From Streptomyces niphimycinicus (GTDB lineage: Bacteria > Actinomycetota > Actinomycetes > Streptomycetales > Streptomycetaceae), in assembly GCF_018883605.1 (NCBI RefSeq), contig NZ_JAHLEM010000025.1:18040-82039 (forward strand): a DNA stretch of 64,000 nt, read 5' to 3'. Both the position numbers and the translations under genes were made by a program. The notes under the pieces were generated by a model. That model was given only the letters and a program-made list of their open reading frames with translations. It searched no databases and had not been told where the DNA came from. Shown piece after piece: positions 44,290-52,806 of the stretch. Each line of letters starts with the position of its first letter. Position 1 is the stretch's first letter.

Positions 44290-46059
44290 TCAGCCTGTGG
44301 GGCCCAGATCCGCCATGTCGTGGATCTCGATCCGCTCGCCCGGCCGGTGCAGTTCGAGGATCACGAGTTCGTTGCGACCGGCCCGCCACACCGGCGCAGG
44401 GGCGTAAAGGGTGCGTTGCGGGCCGCGGTCCCAGTAGCGGCCGAGGGCGAAGCCATTGAGCCAGACCTGGCCCTTGGTCCAGCCCGGCAGGGCGAGGAAA
44501 CCGTCGGCCGGAGCCGGGATCTCCACCTCCGCCCGGTGGAAGGCCGGGCCTTCGGCGACTTGGGTCGCCCCGAATCGCAGGGCGCTCAGATCGGTCAGCG
44601 GGAGGGGGCGGATCTCCCAGCCGAACTGGTACTGGGTGTCGATCCGGACCCCGCCGCTGACGCCCTTGCGATCCTCCAGCCAGGGGCCGTAGTTGACCCG
44701 GCCCATGTTCTCCACCAGCAGGTCGAGCTCGGCGCCGGTCTCGGGGACGCTGATCGGCAGCGCGTCCAACGGTCCGTCACGCTCCAGGATGCCGAGCAGC
44801 TCACCGTCCAGGAACATCTGAGCGCGGTCGGCGAGGCCCTGCACGCGCAGGGTCGAGTCGGGGAACGGGCCGCGCAGCCGTGTGCGGTAGTGGATCAGTC
44901 CGAGTGACTGGCCCAGCGCCTCCATCGGCTCGGGCGAGAGCCGGTGCCGCGGGGTGGACAGCGCGTCCAGGCAGTTCAGCAGCGCCACCGCACTGCTCGG
45001 GCGCACCGTCTGCGGGGCGAGCCGGTCGGGCCGCGCGGGCGGCTCGTGCCCGACCGGGCCGCGGTACCGCTCGATCACGTTTCGGAAGGCGTGGAACTTC
45101 TCGGTCAGCTCCCCTGCCTCGCCGACCGGCGCGTCGTAGTCGTAGCTCGTGCAGGTGGGCCGGTAGCCGGACTCGTCGCGGTTGGCACCGTTCCACCAGC
45201 CGAAGTTCGTGCCGCCATGGCCCATGTAGATGTTGACCGAAGCGCCCTGGGCCAGCATCCAGTCCAGTTCCGCGGCGGCCTCGTGCGGGTCGCGGACGTG
45301 GTGGTGCTCGCCCCAGTGGTCGAACCACCCATGCCAGTACTCGGAGCACACCCGAGGGCCGGTCGGCTGGTGACGGCGCAGCGTGGCGAGCGCCTCCTTC
45401 GGCCGCGAGCCGAAGGTTGCGGTGGCCAAGGTGCCGGGCAGGACACCACCGCGCAGCACGCCGTCGGTGGCGCCGTCGGCGGTGAACAGGAGGCAGTCCA
45501 CGCCGCGTCGTATCAAGCCCCGCCGCAGGTGGTCGAGGTAGGCGGTGTCGGTGCCGTAACTGCCGTACTCGTTCTCGACCTGGACGGCGACCACCGGTCC
45601 GCCCTGACTGGCAAGGAGCGGGCGCAGGACCGGGACCAGTTCGTCGAACCAGGCGTCCACGGCGGCCAGATAGCGCTCGTCGGTGCGGCGCAGACGCAGC
45701 GCGGGATCGGCAAGGAGCCAGGCCGGCAGGCCCCCGAACTCCCACTCGGCGCAGATGTAGGGGCCGGGCCGCACGATCACGTCCAGGCCGAGGTGTGCGG
45801 CGGTGCGGATGAAGCGGGTGACGTCGGCCTGACCGGAGAAGTCGGTTCGGTCGGGGGTCGGCTGGTGCAGGTTCCAGGCGAGGTAGGTCTCGATGGTGTT
45901 GACGCCCATGGCGCGCAGGCGGAGCAGCCGGTCCTCCCACAGATCGGGGTGGACCCGGAAGTAGTGGATGGCGGCGGAGATGATCTGGTGGGGGCGGCCG
46001 GCGCGCAGGAAGCCGTGGTCGGTCACGGTCAGTTCGGCGGCGGGGCGCGGATTGGTCAC
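44290..46059 (-). CDS. Beta-galactosidase, glycoside hydrolase family 35
   Basis: 589 residues, no signal peptide. GH35 landmarks: AAIHYFRVHPDLWEDRL, ETYLAWNLHQP, GPYICAEWEFGGLPAWLL, acid/base E164 in VENEYGSYG, nucleophile E240 in SEYWHGWFDHWG and GGTNFGWWNGAN. A C-terminal beta-sandwich includes GWTKGQVWLNGFALGRYWDRGPQ. It removes terminal beta-galactosyl residues, here from oligosaccharides inside the cell. GTG 46059 is 84 bases after the binding-protein gene of an Opp-type importer, so the importer probably brings in its galactoside substrate. Confidence 0.93.
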   Translation of the reverse strand: MTNPRPAAELTVTDHGFLRAGRPHQIISAAIHYFRVHPDLWEDRLLRLRAMGVNTIETYLAWNLHQPTPDRTDFSGQADVTRFIRTAAHLGLDVIVRPGPYICAEWEFGGLPAWLLADPALRLRRTDERYLAAVDAWFDELVPVLRPLLASQGGPVVAVQVENEYGSYGTDTAYLDHLRRGLIRRGVDCLLFTADGATDGVLRGGVLPGTLATATFGSRPKEALATLRRHQPTGPRVCSEYWHGWFDHWGEHHHVRDPHEAAAELDWMLAQGASVNIYMGHGGTNFGWWNGANRDESGYRPTCTSYDYDAPVGEAGELTEKFHAFRNVIERYRGPVGHEPPARPDRLAPQTVRPSSAVALLNCLDALSTPRHRLSPEPMEALGQSLGLIHYRTRLRGPFPDSTLRVQGLADRAQMFLDGELLGILERDGPLDALPISVPETGAELDLLVENMGRVNYGPWLEDRKGVSGGVRIDTQYQFGWEIRPLPLTDLSALRFGATQVAEGPAFHRAEVEIPAPADGFLALPGWTKGQVWLNGFALGRYWDRGPQRTLYAPAPVWRAGRNELVILELHRPGERIEIHDMADLGPTG

Positions 46060-46143
46060 AACTGTTCCCGGTGGTCAGGTGGTGACAGGGGTCGTGGCGG
46101 CGGGGCGGACGACGGCCTTTCCGCCGCCGGCCCCGCCGGGCTT

Positions 46144-47805
46144 TCAGGAGGCCGAGCGCAGACGCTGCAAGGTCAGCGTGGTGTCCGGGCCGGCCGAGGT
46201 GTACGGCGTGTACGTGGCGGTCTCAGGGGTCGGCCAGCCGGTGAAGTGGCTTGAGTTGATGTCGACGAACGAGGCCGAGCCGCCGATCGGGATGAACGGC
46301 GCCTGCTGGGCGAGAATCCTCAGCGCCGGGCCGGCCAGCTTCTTGAGCCGGGCGGTGTCGGCGGGGTCGACGGTGGCCATCTTCACGACCTGCGCGCTGT
46401 AGTCGGGGTCGTTGAAGCGGCCGAAGTTACTTGCGGCCGACTTGCCGAGCGGGGTGTAGTAGTCGCTGCTGAAGGCGTTCAGAGCGCCGAAGATGCTGCC
46501 GTCGGCGGAGGGCGGGGTGAACGCGGTTTCCATCGAGAAGTCACCGACCGGCTCCTTCTGCGTGAAGGTGGCCTCCGGCATGTTGTTGACGGTGACGTCC
46601 AGGTTCAGGACCGACTTCCACTGGTCCTTCAGGGCGGTGCCCATGTCCACCCAGTTCGCGTAGGGCTGGTAGACGTTCAGCGTCAGCGGGTAGCTCTTGC
46701 CGTCCTTGCTGAGCTTGCCGCCCCGCACGCTCCAGCCGCCGGCGACCAGCTCGGCGCGGGCATCCGCCGCGTCCTGCTCGAGGGTCTTGCCGGCGAGGTC
46801 GGCGGGCAGCCAGGCGGCACCGACCCTGTTGTTCAGGCCGGACGGGTTGACCGCGGGTTGCCCCGTCCCCATCACCTTGAGCACCTTGGTCACGTCGACC
46901 GCCTTGGTCAGGGCCTGGCGGACGTGCACATCGGTGGTCGGGCCCTTCTTCATGTTGAACAGCACGCCCTCGGACCCCAGCAGCGGGTAGACCTGGTACT
47001 TGTGGTGCCCGGGGTCCAGAGCGACGTAGTTCTTCTCCGCGCCCTGCCAGGACATGGTGCTCCAGTCGAGTTTGTCCTTCAGCAGCAGGCTGCGAGTGCT
47101 GGACTCCTGCGCCGCGACGATGGCGACCTTCTTGACGGCCGGGAACAAGCCGTTCCAATAGTCCTTGCGGATCTTGAGGGTGATCTGCTGCGGACTGAAG
47201 GAGTCCAGGGTGACCGGGCCGCTGCCGACCGGCTTGAGATTCTGGTCCGTCTTCAGGTTCCGGGCGGCCCAGATGTGCTGCGGGTAGATGTTGCGGTTCT
47301 TGAAGGAGCCGAGGTCGCTGTAGCCGACCTTCGGGTAGTGCACCACCACGGTGTTCGCGTCGGGTGCGTCGACCGAGATGTAGGGCGCTCCGGCGAGGTT
47401 CAACTCGGGGTGTTCGAGAGGCACTTCCAAGCTGAACTTCACGTCCTTGGCGGTGAGCGGTTTCCCGTCCGACCACTTCACTCCGGGGTGCAGTCGGAAG
47501 GTGAGGGTCTTCCCGCCGTCGCTGAACTTCCATGAGTCCGCCAGCCACGGCTGTGGCGAGGGATTCTGGGCGTTGACCCGCATCAGCGGCTCGTAGAAGA
47601 AGGACACTCCGGCGTTGAGCTGGGCGGCAAACGGGTTCCACCCGGCCTGGAAGGCCTGCGTCGGGTGGGTGGTGAGACGCACGGTGCTCGTGGCCTTGGC
47701 TCCGGACCCGTCCGACTTGGCGGTGCTGCACCCGGTCAGCAGACCGGCGGTGGCCAGCGCCAAGGTGGCCAGCACCGCGGCGGCCACGGCCATCAAGCGC
47801 TTCAT
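46144..47805 (-). CDS. ABC transporter substrate-binding lipoprotein (Opp/SBP family 5)
   Basis: 553 residues from ATG 47805 with AAGGAG upstream. Lipobox LTGC follows a good signal peptide (Cys 26). SBP_bac_5 features include QPWLADSWKFSDGGKTLTFRL, HPGVKWSDGKPLTAKDVKF and DYWNGLFPAVKKV. Family 5 binds oligopeptides, but actinobacterial and thermophile members also bind cello-, xylo- and galacto-oligosaccharides. Its position as last transporter gene, directly before GH35, favours an oligosaccharide. It overlaps the ATPase stop by ATGA. Confidence 0.9.
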   Translation of the reverse strand: MKRLMAVAAAVLATLALATAGLLTGCSTAKSDGSGAKATSTVRLTTHPTQAFQAGWNPFAAQLNAGVSFFYEPLMRVNAQNPSPQPWLADSWKFSDGGKTLTFRLHPGVKWSDGKPLTAKDVKFSLEVPLEHPELNLAGAPYISVDAPDANTVVVHYPKVGYSDLGSFKNRNIYPQHIWAARNLKTDQNLKPVGSGPVTLDSFSPQQITLKIRKDYWNGLFPAVKKVAIVAAQESSTRSLLLKDKLDWSTMSWQGAEKNYVALDPGHHKYQVYPLLGSEGVLFNMKKGPTTDVHVRQALTKAVDVTKVLKVMGTGQPAVNPSGLNNRVGAAWLPADLAGKTLEQDAADARAELVAGGWSVRGGKLSKDGKSYPLTLNVYQPYANWVDMGTALKDQWKSVLNLDVTVNNMPEATFTQKEPVGDFSMETAFTPPSADGSIFGALNAFSSDYYTPLGKSAASNFGRFNDPDYSAQVVKMATVDPADTARLKKLAGPALRILAQQAPFIPIGGSASFVDINSSHFTGWPTPETATYTPYTSAGPDTTLTLQRLRSAS

Positions 47806-48854
47806 GGAAGCTCCTTTGAGGTTGTCCTGTCGAGCTCGGCCGAGCGGCCGTGCTGGTGCAGCCAGCAGTGCGCCCACTGGCCGTCGGCGAAGGTGGTGCG
47901 GTCGGGGAAGGCGCGCCGGCAATCGTCCATGGCGAACGGGCAGCGGGGGTGGAACCGGCATCCGTCGGGCGGCGCGGTCAGGTTGGGCGGCTCCCCCAGG
48001 TCCTCGGCGTCATCCTGGTCGCGCAGGCCGCGTCCGGTCCGGTCGGGGTCGGGCGAGGAGTCGATCAGCAGGCGGGTGTAAGGGTGCTTGGGAGACTGGA
48101 TCACCGCTTCCTTGGGCCCGCCCTCGACCGTCTGCCCGGCGTACATCACCTGCACCTCGTCGCACAGGTAGCGCGCGCTGGCGATGTCGTGGGTGATGTA
48201 GAGCAGGGCCAGGCCCTCTTCGTCGCACAGCCGGGCCAGCAGGTTGAGCACGTCGAGGCGGATGGAGACGTCCAGCATGCTGATCGGCTCGTCGCCGAGG
48301 AGCACCGTCGGGCGCACCGCCAGTGCCCGGGCGATGGCCACGCGCTGTAGCTGGCCCCCCGACATCTCGCGCGGACGCTTGTCGATGAACTCCTCGGCCG
48401 GGGTGAGGTTGACCCGGTTCAGCAGCGACAGCACCTGCTCCTCCACCTCGGCGCGGGTGTGAGCGTGGCCATGGACGCGCAGGACTCGCCCGAGGATATG
48501 CCGCACCTTGTGGAGGGTGTTCAACGAGGAGAACGGGTCCTGGAAAATCAGCTGCACCTGGCGGAAATAGCCGCGCCCGGCGGGCGGTGCGCGGTGCCCT
48601 GCCAGCCGGATCTCCCCGGAGCTGACGGGGTGGAACTGGGCCAGCATCCGGGCCAGCGTGGTCTTCCCGCTGCCGCTTTCGCCGACCAGGGCCACCACGC
48701 GCCCGCGGTGCAGCGCCACTGAGGCGTGCTCGACGGCACGCACGGTGGCCTTGCGGCCCAACTGGTCGCGCACGGTGAAGTGTTTGCTGACGTCCACCGC
48801 CGCCAGCAGCGCGGGCTCGTCGGTGGCGTCGGAGGTGGGGGCCGCCGTTGTCAT
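47802..48854 (-). CDS. ABC transporter ATP-binding protein (OppF-like)
   Basis: 350 residues: Walker A GESGSGKTT, Q-loop LIFQDPFSSLNT, signature MSGGQLQRVAIA and Walker B VLLGDEPISMLD, where glycine-aspartate-glutamate replaces the usual hydrophobic-DE. The C-terminal oligopeptide/dipeptide extension carries the four-cysteine-like motif GCRFHPRCPFAMDDC, typical of OppD/F/DppD/F. It is joined to its neighbours by ATGA overlaps on both sides. Confidence 0.9.
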   Translation of the reverse strand: MTTAAPTSDATDEPALLAAVDVSKHFTVRDQLGRKATVRAVEHASVALHRGRVVALVGESGSGKTTLARMLAQFHPVSSGEIRLAGHRAPPAGRGYFRQVQLIFQDPFSSLNTLHKVRHILGRVLRVHGHAHTRAEVEEQVLSLLNRVNLTPAEEFIDKRPREMSGGQLQRVAIARALAVRPTVLLGDEPISMLDVSIRLDVLNLLARLCDEEGLALLYITHDIASARYLCDEVQVMYAGQTVEGGPKEAVIQSPKHPYTRLLIDSSPDPDRTGRGLRDQDDAEDLGEPPNLTAPPDGCRFHPRCPFAMDDCRRAFPDRTTFADGQWAHCWLHQHGRSAELDRTTSKELP

Positions 48855-49921
48855 GATGCCTCCCCGCCGGGGTCGATGGAATCGTGCAGCAGACAGGCCA
48901 CCTGCCGCTCGCCGTGCTGCGGCAGGACCTGGTGCAGACGTGGCAGGACCTGCTCGCACTCCGGCAGGCGCTGGGCACAGCGGGGGTGGAAGGCGCAGCC
49001 GGGTGGTGGGTCTCGCAGGTCGGGTGGGCTGCCCGGGATTCCGGCCAGCTTCGTCAGCGGGGCGTGCAGCGGCGGGAAGGCGTCGCGCAGGCCGCGGGTG
49101 TACGGGTGGAGCGGGTCGGTGTAGAGCTGCTGGGGCGCGCCGATCTCCACGATCCGGCCGGCGTACATGATGGCGATCCGGTCGGCGATCTCCATCAGCA
49201 AGGACAGGTCGTGGGTCACGAAGACGACGGCGAAGCCCAGTCGGCGCTGCAGGCGCAGAATCTGAGCCATGATCTGACGCTGCATCACCACGTCGACTGC
49301 GGTGGTGGGTTCGTCCATGACGACGAGCTCGGGTTCGCATGCCAGGGCGAGCGCGATGAGGGCCCGTTGGCGCATTCCGCCGGAGAGTTCGTGCGGGTAG
49401 GAGTGCGCGCGTTCGGGCGCGATGCCCACCATGCGCAGCAGTCGGCCGGTCCGCTCGGCCACCTCGTCCCCGGTGATGCCGGGCTGATGCTCGACGATCA
49501 CGTCGGCGAACTGCGCCTTGAGGCGCATCACCGGGTTGAAGGCGGCCATCGCGCTTTGCAGCACGATCGCGAGTTCGGTCCAGCGCAGTGGGCGCAGCCG
49601 ACGTTCGTCCAGGGTGACCAGGTCGAGCAGGTGCCCATCGCGGGTGTGGTACCGGATCTCCCCGCCGGTGGTCAGCGCGGGCAGTCGCTGCAGTCTGGTC
49701 AACGCGGTGATCAGACTGCTCTTCCCGGAACCGGACTCCCCCGCCAGGCCGAGGATCTCGCCGCGTCGCAGGGTGAAGGACACCTCGTTGCAGGCGAGTA
49801 CCGCCCCCCGCTCGGTGACGTACTCCACCGTCAGCCGCGACACGTCGAGAAGCGGCTCACCGCGCAGTGCGGACGATGGCGCGCTCGCCGACCGGGCGGT
49901 ATCGAGGGGGCGGGCGGTCAT
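48851..49921 (-). CDS. ABC transporter ATP-binding protein (OppD-like)
   Basis: 356 residues with Walker A GESGSGKSS, signature LSGGMRQRALIA, Walker B LVVMDEPTTAVD and the C-terminal GCAFHPRCAQRLPEC motif of the oligopeptide ATPase group. It pairs with the OppF-like ATPase. Starts and stops overlap the flanking genes by ATGA. Confidence 0.9.
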   Translation of the reverse strand: MTARPLDTARSASAPSSALRGEPLLDVSRLTVEYVTERGAVLACNEVSFTLRRGEILGLAGESGSGKSSLITALTRLQRLPALTTGGEIRYHTRDGHLLDLVTLDERRLRPLRWTELAIVLQSAMAAFNPVMRLKAQFADVIVEHQPGITGDEVAERTGRLLRMVGIAPERAHSYPHELSGGMRQRALIALALACEPELVVMDEPTTAVDVVMQRQIMAQILRLQRRLGFAVVFVTHDLSLLMEIADRIAIMYAGRIVEIGAPQQLYTDPLHPYTRGLRDAFPPLHAPLTKLAGIPGSPPDLRDPPPGCAFHPRCAQRLPECEQVLPRLHQVLPQHGERQVACLLHDSIDPGGEAS

Positions 49922-50838
49922 GAGGCAACCTCCACGGTGTTCGTACGGTCCCGGCGTGCGGCCATGTGTGCGGTGGCGCGTCGCACCGCGGCCCGACTGC
50001 TGTGCCGCAGTACGGGGTTGCCGATCTCGTCGAGGCCGAAGTTGACCAGTGCGGTGGCCGTCCCGAGCAGCGCGATGAACAGGCCTGGCGGCGCGAACCA
50101 CCACCACATGCCCCGCACCACGCCCTCCTGCTGCTGGGCGAAGGCGATCATGGTGCCCCAGGTGACGCTGTCACCGCCGCCGATACCCAGGAAGCGCAGC
50201 CCGGCCTCGGTGAACACCCCGGTCACCACGGCCCGCAGGAACAGCGAGGAGAGGATGCCGGTCAGGTGCGGCATGATCTCCACCAGCACCATCCGCCAGC
50301 GGCTCTCGCCGACCATGCGCAGGGCCTGGACGAAGTCACGCCCGCGCAGCGAGAGGGTCTGGGCACGCAGATAGCGGGCGCAGACGGGCCACTCGAAGAG
50401 CCCGATCAACAGGGCGATGGCGACCGGGCCCACGTTGGCCATGTATCCGGCCACGATCAGCATCAGCGGGAAGCTGGGCAGGGTGGCGAAGATGTTGGTG
50501 ACCGCGGTGAGCATCTGGTCGGTGCGTCCGCCGATGAAGCCGCCGGTCACGCCGACGAGTGCGGCCACCCCGACGGCCAGGACGCCGGAGAGCAGGCCCA
50601 CCGCGACGGATCCCCGGCAACCGGTGATCAGTTGGGCCAGCACGTCCTGGCCTGAGGTGGTGGTGCCGAGCAGATGCTCCCCACCGGGCGCCGCCCCCAG
50701 GGCGTCGTAGTCGATCCGGTGCGGGTCAGTGCCCAGGACCGAACTCACCAGCCACGACCCGATGAGAGCGATCAGCAGGAAGGCACCGAAGACCGCGAGC
50801 CCGATGCGGACCTTGCCATTGGTCAGGAACTGGCTCAT
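49918..50838 (-). CDS. ABC transporter permease (OppC/DppC-like)
   Basis: 306 residues with about six membrane helices, a large first extracellular loop (HRIDYDALGAAPGGEHLLGT, followed by TSGQDVLAQLI) and the coupling EAA-like loop YLRAQTLSLRGRDFVQALRM, as in OppC/DppC. It forms a heterodimeric channel with the next gene upstream. Confidence 0.9.
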   Translation of the reverse strand: MSQFLTNGKVRIGLAVFGAFLLIALIGSWLVSSVLGTDPHRIDYDALGAAPGGEHLLGTTTSGQDVLAQLITGCRGSVAVGLLSGVLAVGVAALVGVTGGFIGGRTDQMLTAVTNIFATLPSFPLMLIVAGYMANVGPVAIALLIGLFEWPVCARYLRAQTLSLRGRDFVQALRMVGESRWRMVLVEIMPHLTGILSSLFLRAVVTGVFTEAGLRFLGIGGGDSVTWGTMIAFAQQQEGVVRGMWWWFAPPGLFIALLGTATALVNFGLDEIGNPVLRHSSRAAVRRATAHMAARRDRTNTVEVAS

Positions 50839-51914
50839 CGCTGCTCCCGGGTGCGCGGGTCGAGCAGCACGTAGGTCGAGTCGGCGATCAGGTTGGCGGC
50901 CAGCACACCCAGGGTGATCAGCAGGAAGATCGTCTGCATCAGCGGGAAGTCGTGGCTGCTGACGGCCTGGAACAGTACGTAGCCCAGGCCGGGGTAGGTA
51001 AAGACGATCTCGGCGACGATGACGCCGCCGAAGATGCTGCCGAGCGCCAGGGCGAGACCGCTGACGTTGGGCAGGAGCGCGTTGCGTGCGGCGTACCGCA
51101 GCATCACCCGATGCGGGCGCAGCCCCTTGGCGCGGGCCAGCAGCACGTAGTCCTCACCGACGGTGGTGACCATGACGTTGCGCATGGCGAACAGCCAGCC
51201 GTTGATCCCGATGAAGATCAGTGTGAAGGCCGGCAGCGTGCCGTAGCGCAACACGCTGAGCAGGAACCACAGGTTGTTCATCTGGAACGGGACGTCCGGG
51301 TCGTAGCCGCCGGAGATGGGGAACCAGCCGAGGGTGAAGCCGAATACGTAGATCACCAGGAGCGCCAGCCAGAACGGCGGCAGCGAGTAGAAGAAGGCAG
51401 TGATCGGGGTCAGCAGCGAGTCGGCCCGGCCGCCGGGCTTCCACCCCAGGAAGGCACCCAGCAAGGTGCCAAGGAGCCATCCGATCACGGTGGTGGCGCC
51501 GGCCAGCAGGACGGTCCACGGCAGTGCCTCGAGCACGATGTCGGAGACCGGGGTCGGGTAGTGGCTCACCGAAAGACCGAAGTCGAAGTGCGCCAGACTC
51601 TTCCAGTACTCCAGGTATTGCTGGAGGAGATTCTGCTGGGGATCGCCGTAGAACATCCGCACCGCCTGCATCGCCGCCGCGTTCGGCACGGTGCCGGAGG
51701 CCTGCTGAAGGTTCTTCATGAGCGCGACCGCAGGGTCGCCCGGCATGAATCGCGGGATCAGGAAGTTCAGCGTGATGGCGGCCCATGCGGTCACCAGGTA
51801 GAACCCCAGGCGGCGCAGCAGGAAGGACCAGCCCGCGCGTGATCCGGTGCGTGGGCCGCGGTACTTGCCGAGTTGCGTCGGCGCCTGCACGGGCGCCGCT
51901 CGTGTCGCAGTCAT
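50835..51914 (-). CDS. ABC transporter permease (OppB/DppB-like)
   Basis: 359 residues, first gene of the importer operon, with AAAGGAG six bases before ATG 51914. About six membrane helices; the OppB region LNFLIPRFMPGDPAVALMKN near the start and the GEDYVLLARAKGLRPHRVML coupling loop are clear. An N-terminal extension of about 25 polar residues precedes the first helix. Confidence 0.9.
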   Translation of the reverse strand: MTATRAAPVQAPTQLGKYRGPRTGSRAGWSFLLRRLGFYLVTAWAAITLNFLIPRFMPGDPAVALMKNLQQASGTVPNAAAMQAVRMFYGDPQQNLLQQYLEYWKSLAHFDFGLSVSHYPTPVSDIVLEALPWTVLLAGATTVIGWLLGTLLGAFLGWKPGGRADSLLTPITAFFYSLPPFWLALLVIYVFGFTLGWFPISGGYDPDVPFQMNNLWFLLSVLRYGTLPAFTLIFIGINGWLFAMRNVMVTTVGEDYVLLARAKGLRPHRVMLRYAARNALLPNVSGLALALGSIFGGVIVAEIVFTYPGLGYVLFQAVSSHDFPLMQTIFLLITLGVLAANLIADSTYVLLDPRTREQR

Positions 51915-52040
51915 CCCCGCTCCTTTCGTCGGTGGTGCCGTGGTGGAACCGGTCGGTGTCTGCGGCCCGAGGTCCGGCGCGGCGAGGCGCCGGGCCTGGG
52001 CACACCGGATCAGCCGATGGCGGCGGAGCAGAGGGCGGGG

Positions 52041-52273
52041 TCAGGCTCGTCGCGACGGGGCGGCGCGCGACGGGGCACCTGTGCCCGGCATGCTGATCCG
52101 TGTGGCCGCCTCGGAGCTGGTCCGCGCGCCGTCGTACATGACGGGGCGATCAGCGGGTTGTCGCCGGCGGCGACGCTCGTCGGCGGGGTGACCCGCCAGG
52201 TGACGGTGACGGTCTCGCCCAGGCCGATGCTGTGGAAAGGGGCCGCGTCGATGCCGTGGCCGTGGCCTTCCAA
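52041..52273 (-). pseudogene. NEW3/alpha-galactosidase-type beta-sandwich remnant
   Basis: In one minus frame GLGETVTVTWRVTPPTSVAA and GDNPLIAP; in the next frame MYDGARTSSEAATRIS. This is the pattern of an NPCBM-associated NEW3 domain (G-E-x-x-x-V-T-W-x-V-T...A-G-x-Y-x-L) from the tail of a secreted glycosidase, now frameshifted and without its catalytic part. It lies within the 892-base gap before the dehydratase. Confidence 0.5.
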
Positions 52274-52445
52274 CCGGTGGGCACGGCGAGGCCGCCTGGA
52301 CCGTCGGCGCGAAACGCGCCGCCACGGCCTTGGGGAACGCCGCTGTAGCCGTTCTTGCAGCGGTATTCGGCGGCTTCTGCACGGAGAACTCCTCTGGCGG
52401 GGCAGGACCGATTACTCGGTCACGAGCACATGACGTAGAGGGGAT

Positions 52446-52467
52446 AGATCTGACACATGTCAGATCT
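52446..52467. promoter_or_regulatory. Perfect palindrome with 10-base arms
   Basis: Arms AGATCTGACA and TGTCAGATCT separated by CA. It stands between the divergent Opp-type operon and the dehydratase gene. Strong dyad symmetry in a regulatory gap suggests an operator, possibly for a regulator other than the FadR-type protein. Confidence 0.55.
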
Positions 52468-52590
52468 CACGAGACTGAACTGTGCTGACTTTCCTGGAGG
52501 TCCGCCTCAGGCTCGGGGGTTCGACGGCGGCCTCTGGAACACGGCCCCGCGACGACACCCCGACACAACAGCCCAACTGGGATGGGGAAA

Positions 52591-52642
52591 AGTCTGGGGT
52601 TACCGGATCCTGGCGTCAAGAGTTTGGATGTGATTCACTGAG
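52591..52642 (+). repeat. 52-bp repeat, copy 2
   Basis: Matches the FadR-type gene's upstream region (42562-42613, opposite strand) at 48 of 52 bases. The similarity continues more weakly to the operator at 52656-52670. Confidence 0.85.
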
Positions 52643-52655
52643 CCTGAATCGAATT

Positions 52656-52670
52656 ATGTATCGGAAACAT
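52656..52670. promoter_or_regulatory. Candidate FadR-type operator, second copy
   Basis: ATGTATC-G-GAAACAT, the counterpart of 42534-42548, about 137 bases before the dehydratase start. Confidence 0.55.
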
Positions 52671-52696
52671 AGGACGGGGCGCCGCAGCCAGGACGC

Positions 52697-52763
52697 GGGT
52701 ACGAGGTCGCAGCCCGACGCATCCTCAACCCTCTCGTCCGGGCGGGACTCCAGCCCGGCGACG
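52697..52763 (+). pseudogene. Truncated duplicate of the FadR-type regulator N-terminus
   Basis: Encodes GYEVAARRILNPLVRAGLQP, matching GYEVAAERVLEYIVRAGLQP of the regulator at 41689-42468; 55 of 67 bases are identical. About 108 bases between the 52-bp repeat and this piece have been lost relative to copy 1. Only the start of the DNA-binding domain is left. Confidence 0.85.
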
Positions 52764-52806
52764 ACACCCACTCCTGCCCCCGGGCCTCCAGCCGTGAAGG
52801 ACATCC

